64,000 nucleotides of DNA, taken from positions 496,001 through 560,000 of the forward strand of contig CATQHW010000003.1 in assembly GCA_958296075.1 (NCBI GenBank), written 5' to 3'. The first letter of the stretch is position 1, and each line of letters opens with the position of its first letter. The translations under genes were made by a program, and so were the position numbers. This document shows positions 24,984-33,722 of this stretch, one piece after another. Under the pieces are notes generated by a model. It was given only the letters and a program-made list of their open reading frames with translations. It had not been told where the DNA came from and made no database searches. Origin of the DNA: an uncultured Spirochaetia bacterium (GTDB taxonomy: Bacteria > Spirochaetota > Spirochaetia > SZUA-6 > Bin103).

Positions 24984-25919
24984 ATGAAGACGCTGATTAC
25001 CGGCGGGGCGGGCTTCATCGGCTCGCACGTGGCGGAGGCGTTCCTGGCCGCCGGCCACGACGTGGCGGTCGTCGACAATCTGCGGAGCGGAAGCGCCGAT
25101 CACGTGCCGCGCGGCGTCCGGTTCTACGTCGCCGACGTCGGCGGCCCGGAATTTTCCGCGATCCTCGCCAAGGAACAGCCGTATCTGGTCAGCCATCACG
25201 CCGCGCAGGTAAGCGTCCCGGCCTCCGTACGCGATCCGCAGCTCGACGCCCGCATCAACCTTCTCGGCCTGCTTGGTACGCTGCAGGGCTGCGTGGAGCA
25301 CGACGTCGGGCGCTTCGTCTTCGCGTCGAGCGGTGGCGCCATCTATGGCGAAGCCGACCGGCGTCCGACGACAGAGGACACGCCGCCGCTGCCGCTCTCT
25401 CCGTACGGGATTCACAAGCTGGCCGGCGAGCATTACCTGGAGTTCTACCGGCGGGAGCACGGGTTGCGATCGGTCGCGCTGCGTTACGGCAACGTATACG
25501 GCCCGCGTCAGGATCCGCACGGCGAGGCCGGAGTGATCGCGATCTTCGCCGAACGGCTGCTGCGCGGTGAGCGGCCGGCGATCTTTGCCTATCCCGATCA
25601 GCCGGCCGGGATGACCCGCGATTACGTATACGTGGAAGACGTGGCGCGGGCCAATCTGCGGGCGCTGCAGAGCGGCGCCGAGGGGCCGCTCAACATATCG
25701 GGAGGAAGCCCGGTCCACACCGGCGACCTGTTCGACCTGGTACGCGCGGCGTACGGCTCCGACCTCGCGGCGCGCCCGGGGCCGGCGCGGCCCGGCGACG
25801 TCCGCGAGAGCTGGCTCGACATCACGCGGGCGTCGGACGTGCTTGGCTGGCGGCCGGAGGTGCCGCTTGCCGAAGGAATCGCCCGCACGGTACGGGACCT
25901 GCGCTCGCGCAGGCGCTGA
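24984..25919 (+). CDS. NAD-dependent sugar epimerase/dehydratase
   Basis: A 311-residue extended short-chain dehydrogenase. The NAD loop TGGAGFIGSH is at the N terminus and the catalytic tyrosine-lysine pair is in SPYGIHK, with an upstream FASSGGAIYG serine strand. RYGNVYGPRQDP and RDYVYVEDVARAN are typical of UDP-glucose 4-epimerase-like enzymes. It probably makes a nucleotide sugar for surface polysaccharide, in keeping with the flippase across the divergent promoter. The exact sugar cannot be told. It stands alone on the plus strand and is convergent with the decarboxylase operon, 38 bases away. Confidence 0.87.
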   Translation: MKTLITGGAGFIGSHVAEAFLAAGHDVAVVDNLRSGSADHVPRGVRFYVADVGGPEFSAILAKEQPYLVSHHAAQVSVPASVRDPQLDARINLLGLLGTLQGCVEHDVGRFVFASSGGAIYGEADRRPTTEDTPPLPLSPYGIHKLAGEHYLEFYRREHGLRSVALRYGNVYGPRQDPHGEAGVIAIFAERLLRGERPAIFAYPDQPAGMTRDYVYVEDVARANLRALQSGAEGPLNISGGSPVHTGDLFDLVRAAYGSDLAARPGPARPGDVRESWLDITRASDVLGWRPEVPLAEGIARTVRDLRSRRR

Positions 25920-25957
25920 CTGCGCCGCGCCATCCCGTCGAGCCCGTCACCTCAGGG

Positions 25958-26686
25958 CTACGGTCCATGGTCGTCGATGCTGAACGGCATGGCGCGCCGC
26001 ATCATGCGGCTTTCGGAGCGCGGCGGTAACTCGCGCATGCAGCGCCGCACCGCCGCCGGCCGGCCGGCCGGCGGCACGTCGACGATCAGGCCGGTGGTCT
26101 CCACGCTGCGCAGCACCTCCAGATCGGTGCCGCACACGCCCTCCGGCGTCTCCAACAGCAGCGGCCGGTCGACGACGCCGCAGACGCGCTGGATGTTCGC
26201 CAGCGTGTGGAACGACAGCGGTGTTTCGCGGATCGCCGGCCGGAACAGCAGGCCGTTGATCGCCAGTTCGCCGAGTGCGCGGACCATCCCCTCGTCGGCT
26301 CGATGGTGGACGGAGACGACGATGCCCAGGTCGGACAAGGTCAGCAGCGCCGCGTCCGTGCCGGCGGCGTCGAACATCACGTAGTCGCAGCCGATCTCGA
26401 CCAGGGCCTTGGTCGGCTCCAGGGTGAACATCGGCAGGCGTACGCCCCAGATGCGGTCGCCCAGCGCTTTGGCGGCGGCGGTCACGGCGGGATGATCGAC
26501 GCCGCCCGGACGCAGCAGAAATGCGTCCGCGTCGACGTGCGCCAACTCCGGATCGTCGGCCAGCGCCTGCGGGGCGGCCTGCGCGATCAGCGCGAACTCG
26601 TCGCAGTCCCTGCTGCCGGCGGCGAAGCCGGCCGGCCGCGGCGAGTGCTCGCGGACCCGGTCGAGCAGCTCGATCAGCCGGCTCAT
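25958..26686 (-). CDS. Unknown protein at the end of the decarboxylase operon
   Basis: A 242-residue soluble protein of no family I recognise. ATG 26686 overlaps the stop of the beta-subunit gene as ATGA, so it is the last gene of the operon. Alternating strands and helices ([50 protein letters not shown]) resemble a TIM barrel, and the [16 protein letters not shown] pattern hints at a metal- or phosphate-binding aldolase-like site. A role in making or handling the decarboxylase substrate is possible but only inferred. A much longer open frame reaching 28465 is a shadow of the upstream genes. Confidence 0.7.
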   Translation of the reverse strand: MSRLIELLDRVREHSPRPAGFAAGSRDCDEFALIAQAAPQALADDPELAHVDADAFLLRPGGVDHPAVTAAAKALGDRIWGVRLPMFTLEPTKALVEIGCDYVMFDAAGTDAALLTLSDLGIVVSVHHRADEGMVRALGELAINGLLFRPAIRETPLSFHTLANIQRVCGVVDRPLLLETPEGVCGTDLEVLRSVETTGLIVDVPPAGRPAAVRRCMRELPPRSESRMMRRAMPFSIDDHGP

Positions 26687-27807
26687 CCGAACATCGCGAT
26701 CAGCACGCCGGCGGCGACCGCCGAGCCGATCACGCCCGCCACGTTCGGCCCCATGGCGTTCATCAGCAGGAAGTTGCCGGGGTCCTCGTCCTGTCCTACC
26801 TTCTGCACCACGCGGGCCGCCATCGGCACCGCGGATACGCCGGCAGCGCCGACCATCGGGTTCACGCGCCGGCCGGTGAGCGCGCACATCAGCTTGCCCA
26901 TCAGCACGCCGGAGGCGGTGCCGATGGCGAAGGCGATCAGGCCCAGGGCGATGATCTGCAGCGTCTGGGCATTGAGGAACGCGGCGGCGCTCATGCGCGA
27001 TCCGACCGACAGGCCAAGGAGGATCGTGACGATATTGATCATCTCGTTCTGCGCGGATTGCGAGAGGCGTTCCAGCTTGGTGGAGAGCGCGCTCGCCTCC
27101 CTCAGGAGGTTGCCCAGCATCAGCATGCCGATCAACGGCGCGGCGGCCGGCACTACCAGCGCCGAGGTCACCGTCGTGAGGATCGGGAACAGGATCTTCA
27201 CCGGGGTGGAGACCGGCCGCAGGTCGGCCATGCGGACCCGGCGCTCGCGCCGGGTAGTCAACAGCCGGATGATCGGCGGCTGGATGATCGGCACCAGCGC
27301 CATGTAGGAGTAGGCGGCCACGGCGATCGGTCCCAGCAAATGGTCGGCCAGCTTGCCGGTCAGGTAGATCGCGGTGGGACCGTCGGCGCCGCCGATGATC
27401 GCGATCGATGCGGCTTCCGGCAACGTGAATCCCAACTCGCGGGCGCCCAACAGCGTGGCGAATATCCCGAACTGGGCCGCCGCTCCCAGGATGAAGGTCT
27501 GCGGCCGCGCCAGCAGCGGCGTGAAGTCGGTCATGGCGCCGATGCCCAGGAAGATCAACGGCGGGAAGACGCTCGACTTGATGCCAAACACGTAGATCCG
27601 TTCCAGCAGGCCGCCGGGGTCGGCCAAGTCGACGCCGGGCAGGTTGACCAGCAGCGCGCCGAAGCCGATCGGCACCAGCAGCAGCGGTTCGTATTGACGG
27701 ACGATGCCCAGGTAGAGCAGCGCGCCGGCCACCGCCAGCATGGCCACGCGCGGCAGCGCCAGCTCGGGCACGCCGGTCGCTTGCAGGAACTGTTCGAACA
27801 ACCCCAT
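26683..27807 (-). CDS. Sodium-pumping decarboxylase, beta subunit
   Basis: A 374-residue membrane protein, the ion-translocating subunit of the oxaloacetate/methylmalonyl-CoA/glutaconyl-CoA decarboxylase family. It decarboxylates carboxybiotin and pumps sodium outward. Hallmarks are [12 protein letters not shown], the conserved [12 protein letters not shown] loop with its functional aspartate, and the C-terminal [18 protein letters not shown] and [14 protein letters not shown]. About ten membrane helices are visible. It follows the biotin carrier gene by 15 bases. The sequence alone does not decide which acyl substrate is used; the alpha subunit points to methylmalonyl-CoA or a near relative. 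Confidence 0.93.
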   Translation of the reverse strand: MGLFEQFLQATGVPELALPRVAMLAVAGALLYLGIVRQYEPLLLVPIGFGALLVNLPGVDLADPGGLLERIYVFGIKSSVFPPLIFLGIGAMTDFTPLLARPQTFILGAAAQFGIFATLLGARELGFTLPEAASIAIIGGADGPTAIYLTGKLADHLLGPIAVAAYSYMALVPIIQPPIIRLLTTRRERRVRMADLRPVSTPVKILFPILTTVTSALVVPAAAPLIGMLMLGNLLREASALSTKLERLSQSAQNEMINIVTILLGLSVGSRMSAAAFLNAQTLQIIALGLIAFAIGTASGVLMGKLMCALTGRRVNPMVGAAGVSAVPMAARVVQKVGQDEDPGNFLLMNAMGPNVAGVIGSAVAAGVLIAMFG

Positions 27808-27822
27808 CGTCAGCCGCGCCGT

Positions 27823-28266
27823 TCAGTGGATGGTGAGCAGGGGTTGGCCTGCCGCGCGGTTGTCGCCGGGACTCACGTGCACCTCGGCGACAGTGCCGGC
27901 GGCCGCGGCGGTGACGTCGATATCCATCTTCATCGCTTCCATGACGACGACGAGCTGGCCGGCGCTCACCTGATCGCCGGCCGTGACCTTGACCTCCGTT
28001 ACGGTACCGGCCATCGGCGCCGGCAGCACGCCCGGTCCCGCTGACGCGGGCGGGGGAGCAGCGCTCGCCGCCGCCGGTGCGGGTGCGGGCGGCCCGGGCG
28101 ATGCCGCCGGCGGCGCGGACGCCGCCGCCGGAGATGCGGGCGCCGCTGCCGGCTCCAGGTCGACGCGATAGGTGCGCCCTTCGTGGGTGATCGCCAGGGT
28201 GTCCCCGTCGCGGACGACGTCGACCTCGTAGAGGTTCCCCTCGTAGCGGAAGCGGATCGTGCTCAT
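27823..28266 (-). CDS. Biotin carboxyl carrier subunit of the decarboxylase
   Basis: A 147-residue protein. ATG 28266 overlaps the gamma-subunit stop by 4 bases; the longer open frame to 28434 is a shadow. Residues 1-40 form a small beta domain, followed by an Ala/Pro linker of about 40 residues, then the biotinyl domain with EAMKM, in which Lys113 would carry biotin. The flexible Ala-Pro linker is typical of these carriers, which swing between the carboxyltransferase and the beta subunit. The gene lies between gamma and beta, the usual order of the mmd gene cluster. Confidence 0.92.
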   Translation of the reverse strand: MSTIRFRYEGNLYEVDVVRDGDTLAITHEGRTYRVDLEPAAAPASPAAASAPPAASPGPPAPAPAAASAAPPPASAGPGVLPAPMAGTVTEVKVTAGDQVSAGQLVVVMEAMKMDIDVTAAAAGTVAEVHVSPGDNRAAGQPLLTIH

Positions 28267-28589
28267 GGCGTTGCCGGCCGTTCGAGCGCGCCGCCGCGGC
28301 GGTGTGCCGGCGCGGCGCCCAGCCGCCAGCGCACCGCGTCCGCCGCGTCGTACGGCCGCCACGCGGCGGCGCTCGGCAGGCGGCCGGCGTCCCGCTCGGC
28401 GGCCAGAAAGGCGGCGGTGGCCGCGGCGATCCATCCGGGACTGCCGGGTCCGGCCGGTTCCGCAACCGGCGCCGCCGGTCGCCGGCCGGCGACCGCCGTG
28501 AGCGCCACCATCATCGCGCTCAGGAACACCAGAAAGACGAACACGACCCCCATGCCGAGCAGGACGATGGAGGACGTCTGGGGATTCAT
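28263..28589 (-). CDS. Decarboxylase gamma (small membrane) subunit
   Basis: A 108-residue protein whose N terminus holds one membrane helix (SIVLLGMGVVFVFLVFLS), the hallmark of OadG/MmdD-type gamma subunits, followed by a linker and a soluble tail. Such subunits hold the complex together and may bind zinc. ATG 28589 is 4 bases from the alpha-subunit stop, and the gene ends 4 bases inside the biotin carrier gene. The tail is longer and more Ala-rich than usual. Sequence is poorly conserved in this family, so the call rests on the helix and gene order. Confidence 0.8.
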   Translation of the reverse strand: MNPQTSSIVLLGMGVVFVFLVFLSAMMVALTAVAGRRPAAPVAEPAGPGSPGWIAAATAAFLAAERDAGRLPSAAAWRPYDAADAVRWRLGAAPAHRRGGALERPATP

Positions 28590-28593
28590 GACG

Positions 28594-30141
28594 CTACAGG
28601 GGAATGTTGCCGTGCTTCTTCGCCGGCCGGTCCTGACGCTTGCGGGCCAGCATCTCGATGGAGCGCACCAGCTCGATCCGCGTGGCGGCCGGCTCGATGA
28701 CATCGTCGATGAAGCCGTGGCCGGCGGCGATGAACGGATTCATCACGGTCTCGCGGAACTCTTCCACCTTTTCCCGACGCTTGGCCGCCGGGTCGTCGGC
28801 GGCCGCGATGTCGCGGCGGAAGATGATGTTGGCCGCCCCTTCGGCGCCCAGGACGGCGATCTCCGCGCTGGGAAACGCCAGCACGCGATCGTAGCCGAGC
28901 GACTTGGACGCCATGGCGATGAAGGCGCCGCCGTAAGCCTTGCGCACGATCAGCGCCACCTTGGGCACGGTCGCCTCGGCGATCGCGTACAGGATCTTGG
29001 CGCCGTGGCGGATGATGCCGCCGTGCTCCTGCGTGACGCCCGGCAGGAAGCCGGGGACGTCGACCAGCGACACGATCGGCACGTTGAACGCGTCGCAGAA
29101 ACGCAGGAAGCGGGCCGCCTTGTCCGAGGAGTCGATGTCCAGGGATGCGGCGTAAACGCTCGGCTGGTTGGCGAACAGGCCGATGGTGCGGCCGGCCAGC
29201 TTGGCGAAGCCGACCACCACGTTCTGGGCGAACTCCGGCTGCACCTCGATGAACGAGCCGCGATCGACCGCTTCGGCGATCATGGCGCGCACGTCGAAGG
29301 GGCGGCGCGCGTCGTCGGGGATCAGATCGCCGATGCCGCCCGTGGCGCGGTCGATCGGGTCGGTGACCGGCAGCAGCGGCGGAGATTCCTGGTTGTTGAG
29401 CGGCAGGTAGCCGAGCAGGCGCCGCAGCCCGGCCAGGCACTGCGGCTCGTCGGCGAAACGGAAGTGCGCGACGCCGCTGGTGGCCGAATGCGGAGCGGCG
29501 CCGCCCAGGTCGCCGTGCGAGATCTCCTCGCCGGTCACCGCGCGGATCACCTCCGGGCCGGTGATGTACATGTTGCTGATGGTGTCGACCATGAAGATGA
29601 AGTCCGTGATCGCCGGCGAGTAGACCGCGCCGCCGGCGCACGGCCCCAGGATCACCGAGAACTGCGGGACCACGCCGGAGGACAGGGTGTTGGCGCGGAA
29701 GATCTTGGCGTAGCCGTCCAGGGACAGGACCCCTTCCTGGATACGGGCGCCGCCGGAGTCGTTGATCTGGATGAACGGCACGCCGGAATCGAGGGCCAGC
29801 CGTTGCGCGGCCGCGATCCGCTCCGCGTGCATCTCTCCCAGCGTGCCGCCGACCACGGTGAAGTCCTGGGCGGCCACGAACACCTGCCGGCCGTCGATCT
29901 TGGCGCTACCGGTCACCACGCCGTCGCCGGGCACGCGCCGCCGGTCCATGCCGAAGTCGCTCGACCGCCCCATCATGAACGGCTGCTGCTCGATGAAGGA
30001 ATCCGGGTCGACCAGCGCGGCGATCCGCTCGCGCGCCGTCAGCTTGCCCTTGGCGTGCTGCGACTCGATGCGCTTGGCGCCGCCGCCGGCCTCGGCCTCG
30101 CGGCGCTTGCTCCGGTACGTCTCCAACAAGCGTTCTTGCAT
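28594..30141 (-). CDS. mmdA: Acyl-CoA carboxyltransferase (decarboxylase alpha subunit)
   Basis: A 515-residue carboxyltransferase, the exact length typical of MmdA. ATG 30141 is chosen over the longer frame because family sequence begins at MQERLLETYRSKRREAE. Key parts are the TARERI segment, INDSGGARIQEG, GPCAGGAVYSPA, DVPGFLPGVTQE and a C-terminal RDIAAADDP. This enzyme moves the carboxyl group from the acyl-CoA to biotin. Methylmalonyl-CoA decarboxylase is the likeliest member, with propionyl-CoA carboxylase beta as the main alternative; the adjacent beta and gamma subunits favour a sodium-pumping decarboxylase. It is the first gene of the operon. Confidence 0.9.
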   Translation of the reverse strand: MQERLLETYRSKRREAEAGGGAKRIESQHAKGKLTARERIAALVDPDSFIEQQPFMMGRSSDFGMDRRRVPGDGVVTGSAKIDGRQVFVAAQDFTVVGGTLGEMHAERIAAAQRLALDSGVPFIQINDSGGARIQEGVLSLDGYAKIFRANTLSSGVVPQFSVILGPCAGGAVYSPAITDFIFMVDTISNMYITGPEVIRAVTGEEISHGDLGGAAPHSATSGVAHFRFADEPQCLAGLRRLLGYLPLNNQESPPLLPVTDPIDRATGGIGDLIPDDARRPFDVRAMIAEAVDRGSFIEVQPEFAQNVVVGFAKLAGRTIGLFANQPSVYAASLDIDSSDKAARFLRFCDAFNVPIVSLVDVPGFLPGVTQEHGGIIRHGAKILYAIAEATVPKVALIVRKAYGGAFIAMASKSLGYDRVLAFPSAEIAVLGAEGAANIIFRRDIAAADDPAAKRREKVEEFRETVMNPFIAAGHGFIDDVIEPAATRIELVRSIEMLARKRQDRPAKKHGNIPL

Positions 30142-30259
30142 GCAGGCGAGGGGGAGGGCCCGAAACCGGACCCGGAAGCAAAGTCTACCGCCGCGGCGGC
30201 GGCCGGTCAAATTTCCGAGCGCGCCGTTCGCAGGCCATCGCAGCGCGCTGTGCGCGCGG

Positions 30260-31120
30260 CTACGAGCCGGTGGAGGTATAGCGGCGCACGCCGAGCCGCC
30301 ACAGGCCGGCGGCCAGGGCCAGGAACGCGAACCCCGCGCACGGCGCGAGCCAGGCGGCGGCCGGCGGCGCCTGCAGCGGGTCGGAGCGTCCCAGGACGGC
30401 CACCACCGGAAAGTAGGTCACGGTGCCGATCGGCACGACGAACAGGAACAGGTAGCGGAGCGCGCGGCCGAACACGGCGATCGGGTACTGCGTCGCCTCC
30501 ACCCCGCCGTGGGAGACGATGTTGATGATCTCCAGCGTCTCGGTGCTCCAGAAGGTGAGGGCGGCCGCCAGCAGGAACAGCGAGAAGAAGGCCGCGAACG
30601 CGCCGGACGCCGACCACAGGAGCAGGGCGGCGTCGCCGGCGGTCGGACCGTCCGGCAGCCGGCTCAGCGCCCAGATCAGGACCGCCGCGCCCTGCAGCAG
30701 CCGGCCGATCCGCTTCGGGGCGAACTCCAGGCCGAGCACCTGCAGCAACGACGAGCGCGGGCGGAGCAGCACGCGATCGAAGGCGCCGTCGCGGACGTGG
30801 ACGCTGAACCGGTCGAAGCCGCGCGCCACCGTATCGGCCACCGCGAACACCACGTGCACCACGCCGTAGAACAGCGCCACCTCCGGCAGCGCCCAGCCGC
30901 GGATGCTGCCGAACCGCCCGAACAGGGCCCAGATCGCCAGGAACTCCACGACCGCGTTCAGGAACTGGCCGAGCGCCTCCAGCAGGAACGATGAGCGGTA
31001 CTGCAGGTGCGCGCGCAGGTTGGCCGCCGCGTAGCGGCCGAACATGCGCAGCGCCCCCGGACCGCCCCGCGCCGATCGCACGCCGATGTCCACGCTCGCC
31101 GCTCGCCATCGCCTAGCCAC
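30260..31120 (-). CDS. ABC-2 type exporter permease (second permease)
   Basis: A 286-residue permease with six hydrophobic segments after an N-terminal amphipathic stretch (FGRYAAANLRAHLQYRSSFLLEALGQF). It resembles the uncharacterised COG3694 group, which pairs with COG4587 permeases and COG4586 ATPases; here all three lie together. A polysaccharide, drug or lipid export role is usual for this class but the substrate is unknown. The gene overlaps the upstream permease by 8 bases. The 118 bases between it and mmdA hold no gene and no clear terminator. Confidence 0.8.
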   Translation of the reverse strand: MARRWRAASVDIGVRSARGGPGALRMFGRYAAANLRAHLQYRSSFLLEALGQFLNAVVEFLAIWALFGRFGSIRGWALPEVALFYGVVHVVFAVADTVARGFDRFSVHVRDGAFDRVLLRPRSSLLQVLGLEFAPKRIGRLLQGAAVLIWALSRLPDGPTAGDAALLLWSASGAFAAFFSLFLLAAALTFWSTETLEIINIVSHGGVEATQYPIAVFGRALRYLFLFVVPIGTVTYFPVVAVLGRSDPLQAPPAAAWLAPCAGFAFLALAAGLWRLGVRRYTSTGS

Positions 31121-31946
31121 CCTGGATCACCACCCGCCGGACGCCGGCCGCCACCAGCCGGCGGCCGATCACCACCAGCGCCACGGCCCACGCCGCCTGC
31201 ACCAGCAGCGCCTGCGCCGCGGCGGCGCCGGCCAGGTGGCCGGTATAGATGCGGAACGGCGTGTCCATCAGTCCCGCGAACGGCAGCAGCGCCAGCACCG
31301 CCTGCACCCGGTCCGGCAGGTAGGGGAGCGGCACCAGCAACCCGGAGCAGAACCACGCCACCGCCGGCATCAGCGTATTCCAGCCGGCGGCGCTGACGGT
31401 GCGCAGCAACAACCCCTGCCCCACCACGGTGAACGCCGTGCCGATCAGCAGCCCCAGCGTGATGCCGGCGGCGAAGCCGAACGCCGCGGCGGCGCCGGCC
31501 GGCGGGGCCAGGCTCCACTCCCGCACGCCGAGCAGCGGCAGCGCCACGGCCGCGATCAGGACCATCGGTACGACGCGCAGCGCCGTCATGCCGACCCGCC
31601 AGCCGGCGACGCCGGCCGCCCAGTGGGCGTACAGGTCGAGCGGCCGCAGCAGATCGTGGGCGACCGCACCGCTGCGCACCCGTTCGGCGACCACCGGATC
31701 GACGGCGTGCGGAAAGAGCGCGAACAGCGCCTGCCCCAGCCAGACGTAGGAGGCCAGGTGCTCGGTGCCGAAGTCGCTCGCCTGCGGCGCGCCGCGGTAG
31801 AACCCGTCCAGGATCATCAGCCGCAGCAGCCCCCAGAAGATCTGCGTGGTCAGGGCGGCGAGCGCCGCTGCACGGTACTGCAGCATGGCGCGCAGGCGGG
31901 CGCCGGCCAGCGCGGCATAGCCGCGCAGCGGCAGGACGGCGGCCAT
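31113..31946 (-). CDS. ABC-2 type exporter permease (first permease)
   Basis: A 277-residue membrane protein with six hydrophobic segments. LRAMLQYRAAALAALTTQIFWGLLRLMI near the N terminus, then a loop with LVRPLD-like LLRPLDLYAHWAAG, is the COG4587 pattern. It begins 3 bases after the ATPase stop and ends 8 bases inside the next permease. With the ATPase it forms one exporter of two different permeases and one nucleotide-binding protein. Confidence 0.82.
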   Translation of the reverse strand: MAAVLPLRGYAALAGARLRAMLQYRAAALAALTTQIFWGLLRLMILDGFYRGAPQASDFGTEHLASYVWLGQALFALFPHAVDPVVAERVRSGAVAHDLLRPLDLYAHWAAGVAGWRVGMTALRVVPMVLIAAVALPLLGVREWSLAPPAGAAAAFGFAAGITLGLLIGTAFTVVGQGLLLRTVSAAGWNTLMPAVAWFCSGLLVPLPYLPDRVQAVLALLPFAGLMDTPFRIYTGHLAGAAAAQALLVQAAWAVALVVIGRRLVAAGVRRVVIQGG

Positions 31947-31949
31947 CGA

Positions 31950-32948
31950 TCAGCCGTGGCGGCGGTACAGCTCGGCGATGATCCGCTCGATCGGTGGAGC
32001 TTCCACGAACAGATCGCGCACCGCGCAGTGGTCGGTGACGTGGCGGATCAGCGCCGCGGCCGGCACGCTGCGGGGATCGAACCGCAGGCGCAGGCGGTGC
32101 CCGCGTCGTTCGACCACCTCGGCATCGGGGACGCGCAGCTCGCCGGCGCCGTGCTCCAGGTCGACCGACAGGTAGCGCTCGCCGGCCGCCGCGGCGCGCA
32201 GTTCGGCGACCGAACCGTCCAGGACGATGCGGCCGGCGCTGATGACGATCACCCGGTCGCAGAGCGTCTCTATGTCGTCCATGTCATGGGTGGTGAGGAT
32301 CACGGTCACGCCGCGCTCGCGCAGCCGGCCGATGAAGTCGCGTACGGCGAGCTTGGCCACGGCGTCCAGGCCGATCGTCGGCTCGTCCAGGAACAACAGG
32401 CGCGGTCCGTGCAGCAGCGCGGCCGCCAGGTCGCAGCGCATGCGCTGACCCAGGCTGAGCTGCCGCGCCGGCGTGTCGAGCAGCGCCTGCAGACTCAGCA
32501 ATTCGACCATTTCCGGCCGCGTCTGCGCGTAGCGGTCCGGCGGCACCCGGTAGATGTCGCGCAGCAGATCGAACGACTCCGTCACCGGCAGGTCCCACAG
32601 CAGTTGCGTGCGCTGCCCGAACACCGCGCCGATGGAGGCGACGTACCGCCGCCGGTCGGTCCACGGCGTCATGCCGTCGATCACGCAGGTGCCGGCGTCG
32701 GGCACCAGGATGCCCGACAGCAGCTTGACGGTCGTGCTCTTGCCGGCGCCGTTGGGGCCGATGTAGCCGACCAGCTCGCCGTGCCGGACCGTGAAGGAGA
32801 CGTCGTCGACGGCCGTGACCAGGCGATGGCGGCGGCGCACTACGCCGGCGAGCGCGCCGGCCATGCCCGGCCTGCGCTCGGCGACCCGAAAGCGCTTGGT
32901 GAGGCCGCTGGCGCGGATGTGTACCGGTGCGGAAGAGGAGGGCGACAT
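31950..32948 (-). CDS. ABC transporter ATP-binding protein (COG4586-like)
   Basis: A 332-residue nucleotide-binding protein. Walker A is GPNGAGKST, the signature is LSLGQRMRCDLAAALLHGP, Walker B is LLFLDEPTIGLD, and the switch histidine is in LTTHDMDD. A large C-terminal extension of about 85 residues follows, as in COG4586 ATPases. It is first in the exporter operon. The upstream 132 bases (32949-33080) hold no gene; a weak GC-rich hairpin without a T-run is the only structure seen. Confidence 0.9.
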   Translation of the reverse strand: MSPSSSAPVHIRASGLTKRFRVAERRPGMAGALAGVVRRRHRLVTAVDDVSFTVRHGELVGYIGPNGAGKSTTVKLLSGILVPDAGTCVIDGMTPWTDRRRYVASIGAVFGQRTQLLWDLPVTESFDLLRDIYRVPPDRYAQTRPEMVELLSLQALLDTPARQLSLGQRMRCDLAAALLHGPRLLFLDEPTIGLDAVAKLAVRDFIGRLRERGVTVILTTHDMDDIETLCDRVIVISAGRIVLDGSVAELRAAAAGERYLSVDLEHGAGELRVPDAEVVERRGHRLRLRFDPRSVPAAALIRHVTDHCAVRDLFVEAPPIERIIAELYRRHG

Positions 32949-33080
32949 CGCGAATCCCCACGTCTACACCGATCTGCGCCTGCATGGGAAGCGGGCGGCC
33001 CGCCGCCTTCGGCGTCGAAGGCGCGGTGTCCCGATCCGTGGAGCCGCGCCAGCCCGAGCCGGCACTCGTCATCGAGCGGC

Positions 33081-33629
33081 TCATTCCTTCATGAGCATCT
33101 TGACGAATTGCCGGACGTCTCCTTCCACTACTCCCAGGTCTTTGCGCATCGCGTTCACGACCGACCGAAATGAGCCGGCGTGATCTTCGTTGGCCAATGT
33201 TCGGCGGCTCTCCACGGACGTTATGAAGTTGGCCAGCGATTCCATCAGGTCGCGACCGGCTACGAGAGCGGTCATCCGCGCGTAGTTGCGCATATCTTCG
33301 ATTTCGTGGTCCGCGATCACGCCGTCGTCGTCGGACTTGGCGATGCACGCCAGGGTATCCTCGTACAGCTTGAGCTTCTGCCGAAACAGTTCGACCCGGT
33401 ACTCCCGTTCGGTTTCGGAGCGAACCTGAAAGTGGATGGTCACGCCAACCGACGCCACCACCAGAACGACCGCGATTATCGCGGCGAGCAACTCGATCGT
33501 CAGCTCGTTGACGTTGCTGGCGAACAGCACGTGGACGAGGATGGATGAGGTGACGACCAGCGCTGCCGCGAGCACGACCACGACAAACGTCGATGAAGAT
33601 TTCAAGGCTTGCTTGCTCGCAGACAACAT
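33081..33629 (-). CDS. Orphan two-helix membrane protein of unknown function
   Basis: A 182-residue protein of no family I know. Two hydrophobic helices (about residues 13-36 and 43-67) are joined by a short loop. The remaining cytoplasmic part is charged and helical (REYRVELFRQKLKLYEDTL, IEDMRNYARMTALVAGRDLMESL), suggesting a helical bundle or coiled coil. Its DNA is clearly less GC-rich and its codon use more mixed than its neighbours, a sign of transfer. An ACAGGAGA ribosome-binding site precedes ATG 33629. It sits between an ABC exporter and a RecQ-like helicase but overlaps neither. A membrane-linked defence or stress effector is a guess. Confidence 0.65.
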   Translation of the reverse strand: MLSASKQALKSSSTFVVVVLAAALVVTSSILVHVLFASNVNELTIELLAAIIAVVLVVASVGVTIHFQVRSETEREYRVELFRQKLKLYEDTLACIAKSDDDGVIADHEIEDMRNYARMTALVAGRDLMESLANFITSVESRRTLANEDHAGSFRSVVNAMRKDLGVVEGDVRQFVKMLMKE

Positions 33630-33722
33630 TTCCCAAGTCTCCTGTCCCAGGACTATCCACCACCATATCGAAGCCGGTCCGTTTCGGAAATGGCGCGGGC
33701 CGGCGGCACCCGGCCCGGCCCG

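Noticed and set aside
26687-28465. Upstream extension of the unknown gene at 25958 to a total of 835 codons
   Set aside because: The extension is Arg/Gly-rich and overlaps the beta, biotin-carrier and gamma subunit genes; only the last 242 codons are credible.
32949-33080. GC-rich hairpin as a terminator after the orphan membrane gene
   Set aside because: No T-run follows on either strand, and in DNA this GC-rich such hairpins arise by chance.
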